The notes under the pieces: generated by a model
What the model saw: the letters and a program-made list of their open reading frames with translations, nothing else
Told to the model about the DNA's origin: nothing
The model's database searches: none
Position numbers and translations under genes: made by a program
NCBI RefSeq assembly: GCF_040717455.1
Contig: NZ_JBFEFH010000018.1
Coordinates: forward strand, 62,001 to 126,000
DNA length: 64,000 bases
Reading direction: 5' to 3'
Source: Tautonia sp040717455
GTDB lineage: Bacteria; Planctomycetota; Planctomycetia; Isosphaerales; Isosphaeraceae
Shown here: positions 50,660-58,484 of the stretch, in pieces
Layout: each line of letters starts with the position of its first letter
Position numbering within the stretch: the stretch's first letter is position 1

Positions 50660-52945
50660 ATGCCGTTGGAGATTCCGACGCGAGACGAGTTGTACGTGCG
50701 GTATGTGGACCAGTTGCCCTACGAACCCTACCCCGTCCAGGACGCCGCGCTGGAGGCCTGGTTCGAGTCCGAGCAGGGGGTCCTCGTCTGCGCCCCGACC
50801 GGCACGGGCAAGACCCTGATCGCCGAGGCGGCCCTCTTCGAGGCGCTCCATACGGGCAAGCAGGCCTACTACACGACCCCTTTGATCGCGCTGACCGAGC
50901 AGAAATTCCAGGAGATGCAGGACCGCGCCGTCGAGTGGGGGTTCCGCCGCGAGGACGTGGGGATGGTCACCGGCAGCCGCAAGGTCAACCCCGAGGCCCC
51001 GGTGCTCGTCGTCGTGGCCGAGATCCTCCTGAACCGCTTGCTCAACCGGTTCGACTTCTCCGGCGTGACGGCCTGCGTCATGGACGAGTTCCACAACTTC
51101 GCCGAGATCCAGCGCGGGATCGTCTGGGAGCTGTCGCTCGGCATGCTGCCGAGCCACGTCCGCCTGCTCCTGCTCTCGGCGACGGTCGGCAACTCGGCCG
51201 AGTTCGTCAACTGGCTGGCGAGGCAGCACGACCGCAGGATCGCGGTCGTCGAGGGCACGGAACGCCGGGTGCCGCTGACCTACGAATGGGTGCCCGACCT
51301 GTTCCTCAACGAGCAGCTCGTCGCGATGGCGGCCGGCGACGAGCAAGGACGCCGGACCCCCGCCCTGGTCTTCTGCTTCGACCGCGAGGAGTGCTGGAGC
51401 GTCGCCGAGAACGTGATGGGCAAGGACCTCAACATCTCCGACGCGCAGAAGAAGGAGCTGCACGACCGGGTCAACGCGATCGACCTGGGCCAGGGGGCCG
51501 GCCCGAAGCTCAAGCGATTGCTCCACCGGGGGGTCGGCGTCCACCACGCGGGGCTCCTGCCGAAGTATCGCCTGGCCGTCGAGGACCTCTTCCAGCGCAA
51601 GCTCCTCCCGGTCGTCGTCTGCACCGAGACGCTGGCGGCCGGCATCAACCTGCCGGCGCGCTCGGTCGTCCTCTCGTCGCTGGTCAAGGGCCCCTTCGGG
51701 GCGAAGAAGCTGGTCGGCTCCAGCATCGCCCACCAGATCTTCGGCCGGGCCGGCCGCCCGCAGTTCGACGACCGGGGCTTCGTCTACGCCATGGCCCACC
51801 CCGACGACGTCGACATCGAGCGGTGGCGGGTGAAGTACGACGCCATCCCCGACGACACCCGAGACCCGGGCCTGTTGAAGGCGAAGAAGGCCCTCAAGAA
51901 GAAGCGGCCGAGGCGACGCGAGACCGAGCAGTACTGGGTCGAGGGGCACTTCAACCAGCTCCAGGCCGCCCCGCCCGGCAAGCTCTACAGCAAGGGGCCG
52001 CTCCCCTGGCGGCTGCTGGCGTACCTGCTCGAGGTCTCGCCGGAGGTCGAGGGCATCCGCGCCGCGGTCCGCAAGCGGCTGATGGACGACCCGCGGATCG
52101 CCGCGGGCGAGAAGGCGCTCGACCAGATGCTGCTGGCGCTGCACGACGGCGGGTTCGTGACCCTCGACCCCGAGCCCCCGCCCCCCCCGGAGCCCGGCCA
52201 GCCCCCGACGCCCTACACGCCGACCCTGGCCCGGCCGATGCCCTCGCTGGGGAAGCTGCTGGCGTTCCGGAGCATCCACCCCCTCTACGGCGCCTTCCTG
52301 ACGGGGCTCCTGCCCGGGGCCGACGCCGACGAGCGCGTGCAGGCGATGGAGAGCACCCTGGAGATGCCCGGCCCGGTCCGGAAGCGGCTCCGGGTCCCGC
52401 TCAGGCTGCTGGAGTCGGGCGCCCTGGCCGGCTCGTTCCTCGACGCCGAGCTGATCCAGCGCGGGCTCATGGCCGCGCAGGTCGAGGAAGACGAGGAGGA
52501 GGAGGACGACCGGCCCGAGTGGGAGAAGCGGCCACCGAGCCTGGCGGAGAAGCTCCGGCTCTACTTCGACCACCGCTACCCCGACATCGCCGACGTCCAC
52601 TCGCACCCGATCTGGTGCGTCGGGGAGCTGATCGCCTACGACGGGAACTTCAACAAGTTCGTGACGAGCGTCGACCTGACCAAGCAGGAGGGGATCGTCT
52701 TCCGCCACGTCCAGCGGATGATCATGCTCTGCGGCGAGTTCGAACGGGCCTGCGCCCTCGACGTCGACTCCGGCCCCACCTCCTCCCCCTCCGACTGGCG
52801 GGACCAGTTGCGCGAGCTGGCCGCGAGCCTGACCGAGAGCTGCCGGGTCGTCGACCCGACCAGCACCGACCAGCTGATCGCGAAGATCGGCGAGCCCGAC
52901 ATGATCGATGCCGAGGCGGCGAGGCTCGCCGGCGGGTCGACCTGA
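50660..52945 (+). CDS. Ski2/Brr2-like superfamily II RNA helicase
   Basis: The 761-aa protein starts at the ATG at 50660 (MPLEIPTRDELY), with GGGAGA upstream; an open extension to 50528 is low-complexity. Motif I is APTGTGKT near residues 45-52, motif II is VMDEFHNF near 145, motif III is LLLSATVGNS near 176, and motif VI is HQIFGRAGRPQFDDRG near 400. GVGVHHAGLLPKYR and ETLAAGINLPARSVVL are diagnostic of the Ski2/Mtr4 group. The C-terminal third is a helical domain with an acidic EEDEEEEDD stretch. It should unwind structured RNA, or possibly DNA; direct partners are not adjacent. Confidence 0.92.
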   Translation: MPLEIPTRDELYVRYVDQLPYEPYPVQDAALEAWFESEQGVLVCAPTGTGKTLIAEAALFEALHTGKQAYYTTPLIALTEQKFQEMQDRAVEWGFRREDVGMVTGSRKVNPEAPVLVVVAEILLNRLLNRFDFSGVTACVMDEFHNFAEIQRGIVWELSLGMLPSHVRLLLLSATVGNSAEFVNWLARQHDRRIAVVEGTERRVPLTYEWVPDLFLNEQLVAMAAGDEQGRRTPALVFCFDREECWSVAENVMGKDLNISDAQKKELHDRVNAIDLGQGAGPKLKRLLHRGVGVHHAGLLPKYRLAVEDLFQRKLLPVVVCTETLAAGINLPARSVVLSSLVKGPFGAKKLVGSSIAHQIFGRAGRPQFDDRGFVYAMAHPDDVDIERWRVKYDAIPDDTRDPGLLKAKKALKKKRPRRRETEQYWVEGHFNQLQAAPPGKLYSKGPLPWRLLAYLLEVSPEVEGIRAAVRKRLMDDPRIAAGEKALDQMLLALHDGGFVTLDPEPPPPPEPGQPPTPYTPTLARPMPSLGKLLAFRSIHPLYGAFLTGLLPGADADERVQAMESTLEMPGPVRKRLRVPLRLLESGALAGSFLDAELIQRGLMAAQVEEDEEEEDDRPEWEKRPPSLAEKLRLYFDHRYPDIADVHSHPIWCVGELIAYDGNFNKFVTSVDLTKQEGIVFRHVQRMIMLCGEFERACALDVDSGPTSSPSDWRDQLRELAASLTESCRVVDPTSTDQLIAKIGEPDMIDAEAARLAGGST

Positions 52946-53028
52946 GGGCGGACGGGCCCGATCGCCTCCCGCCCGGCTCGTCCGCACCAGTTCGACACGT
53001 CCCGGAGGAGCGGGCCGAGTTCGCGTAA

Positions 53029-53050
53029 AATCGGACTTTCTCGTCCGATT
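53029..53050. promoter_or_regulatory. Perfect 8-bp inverted repeat upstream of cupin gene
   Basis: AATCGGAC at 53029-53036 and GTCCGATT at 53043-53050 flank TTTCTC. The element lies 98 bp upstream of the cupin start and overlaps a weak -35/-10 candidate (TTTCTC with TATCCT at 53060-53065). On the minus strand the stem is followed by TTTTA, so it could also terminate transcripts from the convergent side. Confidence 0.35.
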
Positions 53051-53148
53051 AAAGGCGGGTATCCTGGGGAGTTGCCCGTGGGTCGGGAGTCCGGGGCGTC
53101 AGCTCGACATCCGTCCGACCCGGCCCGAGCCGTGAGGAGGATCCCCCG

Positions 53149-53481
53149 ATGGCCCTGAACCATGCGAAATCCGGAGAGGTGATCGACGTGCGGCCCCTGG
53201 GCCCGGCGCTGGCCGACGCCAGGACCACGACCCTGGTCAAGGCCGAACACCTGGAGGTGCTGCGGCTGGTGCTCCCGGCGGGCAAGGCGATCGCCGAGCA
53301 CCGCGTCCCCGGCCCGATCACCGTTCATTGCCTCGAAGGCCGGTTCGCCTTCTCGGCCCTGGGCGAGGAGCGGGAGCTGGAGGCGGGCCGGATGCTCCAT
53401 CTGGAGGCCGGCGAGCCGCACGCCCTGCGAGGGATCGAGGACGCCTCGCTGCTGGTGACGCTGGTCCTGGGCAAGGGCTGA
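53149..53481 (+). CDS. Small cupin-domain protein
   Basis: The 110-aa protein is a single beta-barrel cupin. AEHRVPGPITVHCLEGRFAF near residue 50 is the first cupin motif with its His and Glu, and RMLHLEAGEPHALRGIEDAS near 80 is the second, with HxL and PHAL. A GGAGG ribosome binding site lies 5' of the ATG. It is likely a metal-binding sensor or enzyme of small-molecule metabolism; nothing in the context assigns a substrate. It converges on a metallopeptidase gene. Confidence 0.88.
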   Translation: MALNHAKSGEVIDVRPLGPALADARTTTLVKAEHLEVLRLVLPAGKAIAEHRVPGPITVHCLEGRFAFSALGEERELEAGRMLHLEAGEPHALRGIEDASLLVTLVLGKG

Positions 53482-53556
53482 GTCGGCCTCCGGGCGCTCG
53501 GTCCCGCCCGCGACGGCGGGGGCATCCGGGCGCCCTCGGGGAGGGGAGGAGTCGGA

Positions 53557-54315
53557 TCATCGGGCCGATCGGCCGGGCATCATCCAGAGCCGTTCGAGCA
53601 GTTCCTCCATCTCGGGGTCGTGCCGCCTCAGTTCCGAGCGGACGAACGGGTAGAAGTCGTTGGTGCCGAAGAACGCCTCGGTCGCCTCGGCGAAGTATTC
53701 CATCGGGTTGACCAGGGCATAGGCCCGCTCGTCCTTGCCGTTGATGTGGAGCACCGAGTCGTAGCGCCCCTCCTCCCCGGCCCGCTCGAAGGCGCCCTTG
53801 ATCGCGGCGTTCTCGAAGCCGCCGTCGAGGAACCGGTGGTGGTAGCCGTGGGCCAGTTCGTGGAGCACCATCCAGGGCTGGGCCAGCGTCCAGTCGAGGA
53901 AGTTGCGGGCATCCGCGACCTCGACGCACCCGGCCTTCTCCGGGTTCATGCCGTGCTCGCGGAGCCATCGGGCGTCGGGATGGTAGGCCATGCACGGGTG
54001 GTTCGGCTCGTCCTCCTCGACCCAGATCCGGATGAGCCGGAGCGTCTCGACGGCCTCGGCGGGCACCCGACGGACGATCTGATAAAGCTGGACGCGGAGC
54101 AGTTCCAGCGTCCGGCCGGCCAGTTCGGGATGGTCGCCCAGGAAGCCCTCGTGGACGAGCACGGTCCAGCCCTCGATGTCCCGGACCTCGTAGCACGAGG
54201 TCGGGGGGTAGGGAGCAGGTCCTTCCTCGGCGTCGGCCTGGGCTGGCAGCGTGAAGGGGCCGAGGACGAGGACAAGTTTGACGACTCGAAGCGGGTGATC
54301 CATCCGTCGGGGCAT
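53557..54315 (-). CDS. Exported HExxH metallopeptidase-like protein
   Basis: The 252-aa protein begins at the ATG at 54315, with AGGAG upstream, and has a signal segment (VVKLVLVLGPFTLPAQA). The zinc motif is VLHELAHGYHHRF near residue 153 (HExxH), followed by an acidic MEYFAEATEAFF near 207, where a third ligand Glu could sit as in gluzincins. DARWLREHGMNPEKAG and GFENAAIKGAFERA are conserved in planctomycete proteins. It is likely secreted. The substrate is unknown. Confidence 0.8.
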   Translation of the reverse strand: MPRRMDHPLRVVKLVLVLGPFTLPAQADAEEGPAPYPPTSCYEVRDIEGWTVLVHEGFLGDHPELAGRTLELLRVQLYQIVRRVPAEAVETLRLIRIWVEEDEPNHPCMAYHPDARWLREHGMNPEKAGCVEVADARNFLDWTLAQPWMVLHELAHGYHHRFLDGGFENAAIKGAFERAGEEGRYDSVLHINGKDERAYALVNPMEYFAEATEAFFGTNDFYPFVRSELRRHDPEMEELLERLWMMPGRSAR

Positions 54316-54423
54316 CGCAATGATCTCCTGGGAGTCACGCATTGACGGGCCGGGTTCGTGGTCGAGCACTCCGGGCGGCGTCCTGGCCGGGCCGCGACCT
54401 CGGAGGACCGCGGGCACGAGCAT

Positions 54424-54655
54424 CCTCGTCGCCGCGACCAGCGAAGCGATGTCGATGGATTCGCCCGAGCGCGCGTCAGAACGGAATCAGCCTCCGGAAC
54501 CCGTGCCCCAGGACGACCGGGTACAACGCCAGATCCGCCGTGGCGGAAGACCGGGGCACCGGGCAGGGCTGCCCTTCGCCGGCATGGGCCAGGCATGCGG
54601 CGAGGGATCGCAGATGGCTCGGCCGGCGAAGCCGAAGGCCGAGGGGGTGATTCAC
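54424..54655. other. Intergenic region upstream of the tag remnant
   Basis: About 230 bp of non-coding DNA between the divergent metallopeptidase gene and the tag remnant at 54656; including the remnant, the stretch without an intact gene runs to 54875. No other element is recognised. Confidence 0.4.
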
Positions 54656-54836
54656 ATGGACGCGAGGGGATGCGGCTGGGCCGGGAACGACCCGGCGGTC
54701 CGCGACCACGACGAGGAGTGGGGCCCGCCCGTCCGCGACGACCCCCGCGGGTTCGAGTTCCTCATCCTCGGAGGTGCCCAGGCCGGGCTCAGTCGGGACA
54801 CCATCCTCGGGAAACAGGACCAGTCTCGGGCGGCGA
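54656..54836 (+). pseudogene. tag: Truncated 3-methyladenine-DNA glycosylase I (tag) remnant
   Basis: About 55 codons match the N-terminus of Tag: RGCGWAGNDP, DHDEEWGPPVRDD and FEFLILGGAQAGLS. The first two zinc ligands of Tag (Cys4 and His17 in E. coli) are kept. The functional residues Glu38 and Trp46 are replaced by Gly and Arg. The homology stops near KQDQSRAAR, and the remaining two thirds of the protein, with the other zinc ligands, are missing. The downstream DNA belongs to a convergent DUF1080 gene. It is a dead fragment. Confidence 0.8.
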
Positions 54837-54875
54837 GGCGATCGGCCCGATCGGATGCCGCCCGCCGACGCCTGA

Positions 54876-55544
54876 TCAATCGAGCCGCTTCACCTGGATC
54901 TTCCGGACCGAGAAGGGCTGCCCGTGGTCCTGGATCGCGATCCGGCCCGCGTCGGCGAGTTCCTTGTCGGCGGGCTTCTTCTCCTCCAGGTCGAGGTCCT
55001 GGACGAGCGTGCCGTTGAGCAGGACCTTCAGGTGGGTGCCGACGAGTTCGACGGTCATCCGGTTCCACTCGCCCGGCTCCAGGCAGGCGTTGGCCAGCGG
55101 GGGGGAGGTGGCGATGACGCCGCCCATGTCGTGATGGGTCAGCGGCCCCTCGTGCCCGTAGTTATCCAGGAGCTGCACCTCCCACCCGTGGGCGGTGGCG
55201 TCGGACGCGTCGCCGATCCGGAAGTAGAGCCCGGAGTTGCCGCCCGGCTCGTACTTGAACTCGAAATCGACCGCGAAGTCGCGGTATTCGCCGGGCAACC
55301 ACAGGTAGGAGCCGTAACGTTCCCACCCTTCCTCGCCCGGCCGGGGCACGAGGTCGAGCGAGCCGTCGGGGCGGATCAGCCAGTTCCCCTCCGTCTCGAT
55401 CGCGTCGAGGTCGCTGCCGTCGAAGATGACTTCGAACCCCTCGGCGGGGAAATCCGGGTGGGTCAGTCCCCGATCGGCCTGGCAGGCGAGGGCGGGGCCG
55501 AGCCCGAGGGTGAGGGCGAGGAGGGAGAGGCTGAGCGGGGTCAT
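54876..55544 (-). CDS. Exported DUF1080 (3-keto-disaccharide hydrolase family) protein
   Basis: The 222-aa protein has a signal peptide (MTPLSLSLLALTLGLGPALA). The DUF1080 concanavalin-like fold shows FEVIFDGSDLDAIETEGNW near residue 38, DFAVDFEFKYEPGGNSGLYFR near 88 and GEWNRMTVELVGTHLKVLLNG near 158. It ends with GRIAIQDHGQPFSVRKIQVK. The family is expanded in planctomycetes and some members hydrolyse 3-keto-disaccharides. The gene stands alone next to the tag remnant. Confidence 0.93.
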   Translation of the reverse strand: MTPLSLSLLALTLGLGPALACQADRGLTHPDFPAEGFEVIFDGSDLDAIETEGNWLIRPDGSLDLVPRPGEEGWERYGSYLWLPGEYRDFAVDFEFKYEPGGNSGLYFRIGDASDATAHGWEVQLLDNYGHEGPLTHHDMGGVIATSPPLANACLEPGEWNRMTVELVGTHLKVLLNGTLVQDLDLEEKKPADKELADAGRIAIQDHGQPFSVRKIQVKRLD

Positions 55545-55956
55545 GGGGGCGGCCTTTCGGTGTCATTGAGGACGGTTGCGCCATCTCGGGGCAGTATGAA
55601 GGCCGGGGCCCGGCGGGGCAAGACCGCGGCCCCGGCGATCGGGCCGTCGATCATCCGAGGTCGGGCCGACGGTCCCGAACCGAGTTGCCACGGCGGGTGT
55701 CCTCTCGACGGGCCCGGCCTGCAGGGGCGTCGGGAGGGCCGACGCGCCGAGGGGTCGGACGCCGGGATCGGGGCCTCGGTTCGAGGCCCCGACGCCATGA
55801 CCTTGCACGGGGCATGGGGCGTCGGGGATCATCGCGTGATGCGAGGCCCCGGGCCCGCCCCCGGTGTCGTGAGCCAACCCGGCGGGTGCGGTCCCCCCCG
55901 GATGCTCAAGCCCACCGAAGCGGGCAGGTCCATCGAGGTCGAGGCGAGGGCACGGG
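55545..55956. other. Gap upstream of RNA repair genes
   Basis: About 410 bp between the divergent DUF1080 and hen1 genes. No coding sequence is supported. The promoter of the RNA repair cluster is expected here, but no convincing elements are seen. Confidence 0.45.
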
Positions 55957-57369
55957 ATGCTTCTGACGATCACGACGACCCACCGGCCCGCCACCGACCT
56001 CGGCTACCTGCTGCACAAGCACCCCGGCCGGTTCCAGTCCTACGACCTGAGCTTCGGCCAGGCGCACGTCTTCTACCCCGAGGCGTCCGATGGGCGCTGC
56101 GCCGCCTGCCTGCTGCTGGACGTCGACCCGGTGGGCCTCGTCCGGGGCAGGGGGGGCGACGGCGGGGGCGGCTCGCTGCTGGCCCAGTATGTCAACGACC
56201 GGCCCTACACGGCCTCCTCGTTCCTGAGCGTCGCGATCGCGCAGGTCTTCGGCTCGGCCCTGGGGGGCCGCTGCAAGGACCGCCCCGACCTGGCGACCGC
56301 CCCGATCCCGCTGGAGGCCCGCATCGACGTGCTGCCGGTCCGGGGGGGCGAGGCCTTCCTCCGGGCGGTCTTCGAGCCCCTCGGCTACGCCGTCGAGGCC
56401 GAGCGGCATCCGCTCGACGAACGCTTCCCCGAGTGGGGCGAGAGTCCTTACTTCTCCGTGACGATCGCCGGGGAGACGACGCTCGCGGACCTGCTGACGC
56501 ATCTGTACGTCCTGATCCCCGTCTTCGACGGCCAGAAGCACTACTTCGTCGGCGAGGACGAGCTGGAGAAGCTGCTGGCGAAGGGGGGCGGCTGGCTGGC
56601 GAGGCACCCGCAGAAGGACGAGATCGCCCGGCGCTACCTGCGGTTCCGCCCGAGCCTCTACCGCCAGGCCCTCGCCCGCCTGGTCCAGGAGGAGCAGCCG
56701 GCGGAGGCCGGCCCCGAGGGGGACGAGCGGCCCGCCGACCGCGCCGAGGACGCCCTGGAGCGCCCCCTGAGCCTGCACGAGCAGCGGATCGGGGCCGTCC
56801 TGGCGGCCTTGCGGGCGAGCGGGGCCAGGCGGGTGCTCGACCTCGGCTGCGGCGAGGGCCGGCTGCTCCGGGAACTGCTCAAAGACAAGCAGTTCGAGGA
56901 AATCGTCGGCATGGACGTGTCGATCCGATCGCTGGAGAACGCCCGCGACCGCCTGAAACTCGACCGGCTGCCCGAGCGGCAGGCGGCCCGCATCAGGCTC
57001 ATCCACGGTTCCCTCATCTACCGGGATCGTCGGCTGGAGGGGTTCGACGCCGCCGCCGTGGTCGAGGTGGTCGAGCACCTCGACCCCCCTCGGCTCTCGG
57101 CCTTCGAGCGGGCCGTCTTCGAGTTCGCCAGGCCCCGGGCCGTCGTGCTGACCACGCCCAATCGGGAGTACAACGTCACCTGGGAGGGCGTCGGGGCCGA
57201 TCGGCTCCGGCATTCCGACCACCGCTTCGAGTGGACCCGTCAAGAGTTCCGGGACTGGGCCGAGCGGGTGGCCGGGCAGCACGGCTATCGGGTCCGGTTC
57301 CTGCCGGTCGGGCCGGTGGACGAGGCGCTCGGCCCGCCGACGCAGATGGCGGTGTTCGAGCGGGATTGA
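55957..57369 (+). CDS. hen1: 3'-terminal RNA ribose 2'-O-methyltransferase Hen1
   Basis: The 470-aa enzyme methylates the 2'-OH at the 3' end of a cut RNA before ligation. The N-terminal half is the Hen1_L domain (MLLTITTTHRPATDLGYLLH, FSVTIAGETTLADLLTHLY). The C-terminal methyltransferase has VLDLGCGEGRLLREL near residue 295 for SAM binding. VEVVEHLDPPRLSAFE near 368 provides the Glu/Glu/His metal ligands, and RHSDHRFEWTRQEF near 420 provides a further His. The length matches bacterial Hen1. It is followed by a SUKH-like gene and then pnkp, its known partner in the RNA repair complex. Confidence 0.96.
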   Translation: MLLTITTTHRPATDLGYLLHKHPGRFQSYDLSFGQAHVFYPEASDGRCAACLLLDVDPVGLVRGRGGDGGGGSLLAQYVNDRPYTASSFLSVAIAQVFGSALGGRCKDRPDLATAPIPLEARIDVLPVRGGEAFLRAVFEPLGYAVEAERHPLDERFPEWGESPYFSVTIAGETTLADLLTHLYVLIPVFDGQKHYFVGEDELEKLLAKGGGWLARHPQKDEIARRYLRFRPSLYRQALARLVQEEQPAEAGPEGDERPADRAEDALERPLSLHEQRIGAVLAALRASGARRVLDLGCGEGRLLRELLKDKQFEEIVGMDVSIRSLENARDRLKLDRLPERQAARIRLIHGSLIYRDRRLEGFDAAAVVEVVEHLDPPRLSAFERAVFEFARPRAVVLTTPNREYNVTWEGVGADRLRHSDHRFEWTRQEFRDWAERVAGQHGYRVRFLPVGPVDEALGPPTQMAVFERD

Positions 57370-57407
57370 GCAGGGCCGAGTGAGGTGACTTCCGGAGGGC
57401 CGCAACT

Positions 57408-58460
57408 ATGGTGGACTCATACCGCCTGGGATTGAGGGACGCCGCGACCCCTGGCGCCCGCATGGACGCCCTCTGTGAATTCGTCGAGTTCTGGCTCGGG
57501 CCGCGTCAATCATCCTACGGCGAGTCGCCCCGAGCCTTGAGCGAACGGCCCTTGCCGATGCCACTGGCGCTGCTCTACGAGTTCGCCGGGCGGTGGCCTC
57601 ATCGAGAGAATCGAGGTTCGATCGGGAAGTTCGCGGTCCCCGCATTCTCGCATCAGGACAGTCTCAGGCCGCTCGCCGCGATTACGGACGCGGAGGACGG
57701 CAAGATCGTCTTCCTGGACGAGAATCAAGGAGTCTGGGACTGCCGGACGCTCTCCGAGGGGGAAGACCCGCCGGTCTGGGCCAACGGTGACCAGTGGGAC
57801 GAGGACGGGAGCGTGTTCAGCGGGGAGCGGCTCGTTTGCGAGTCCCTGTCCCGGTTGCTCGTGACATTCGTGTTGCAGGAACTCTCCTGCGGTGCTCGGA
57901 TATGCCTCAGCGACGATGGCCTGGGGGAACGGTTTGCATCGGAGCGGGATACGTCGGTCCCCGTCTGGCTGGAAGGCCCCTACGTCTACGGGAGCGAATC
58001 CAACTTCTTCCTTTGGCGAGGCGTGCTCGTCTCGGAACTTTGGGGCATGACCATGTTCTCGGCGAACCACGACGAGGCCATCGCATTCCTCGAAGAGAAT
58101 CAGTGGCCGATCGACGAGATCAGCCTGAGTTGGGAATCCTGGCGCCTTGACATCCATGCGGACGGATCGGCTTGCCTCCGATTCCTGAAGGAGTGGATCA
58201 ACGAACACGCCCCAACGCCCGTCGGGACCTTCGAGTTCCCCGATTTGCTCTCAATGCTCATCGAGAGAGGATCGGACGAGGGCGTCTACGAGCGGGACGC
58301 GATGGCGTTCTTCCGCCGGACAGGGCAGTCCGGCGGAATCCCCGTGACGTACCTTCACGATGCCGGGCTGGTCACCTCGCTCTTTCGACACGCCCTCGAA
58401 CGGGCGATTGAGCCCAACCCAACGCTTCAGCAACTCTTCAAGACCAAGTGGCCGATCTGA
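57408..58460 (+). CDS. SUKH (SMI1/KNR4)-like protein embedded in RNA repair cluster
   Basis: The 350-aa protein has a GGAGGG ribosome binding site eight bases before the ATG. Residues about 45-165 resemble the SUKH superfamily: LPMPLALLYEFAGRWP, then VFLDENQGVWDC and EDPPVWANGD, the ENQGV/DPPVW pattern of SMI1/KNR4 proteins. The remaining about 180 residues (FFLWRGVLVSELWGMTMFSA, FPDLLSMLIERGSDEG) are not recognised. G+C content is clearly lower than in hen1 and pnkp. It lies 38 bp after hen1 and 24 bp before pnkp, so all three should be cotranscribed. SUKH proteins often neutralise nuclease toxins; that role here is inferred from the context. Confidence 0.62.
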   Translation: MVDSYRLGLRDAATPGARMDALCEFVEFWLGPRQSSYGESPRALSERPLPMPLALLYEFAGRWPHRENRGSIGKFAVPAFSHQDSLRPLAAITDAEDGKIVFLDENQGVWDCRTLSEGEDPPVWANGDQWDEDGSVFSGERLVCESLSRLLVTFVLQELSCGARICLSDDGLGERFASERDTSVPVWLEGPYVYGSESNFFLWRGVLVSELWGMTMFSANHDEAIAFLEENQWPIDEISLSWESWRLDIHADGSACLRFLKEWINEHAPTPVGTFEFPDLLSMLIERGSDEGVYERDAMAFFRRTGQSGGIPVTYLHDAGLVTSLFRHALERAIEPNPTLQQLFKTKWPI

Positions 58461-58484
58461 TCAGATTGCGAACCCGACACGATC

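Noticed and set aside
54320..55018. 232-codon plus-strand open frame as one intact gene
   Set aside because: Only codons from 54656 to about 54836 match Tag; the rest is unrelated, overlaps the convergent DUF1080 gene, and lacks catalytic residues.
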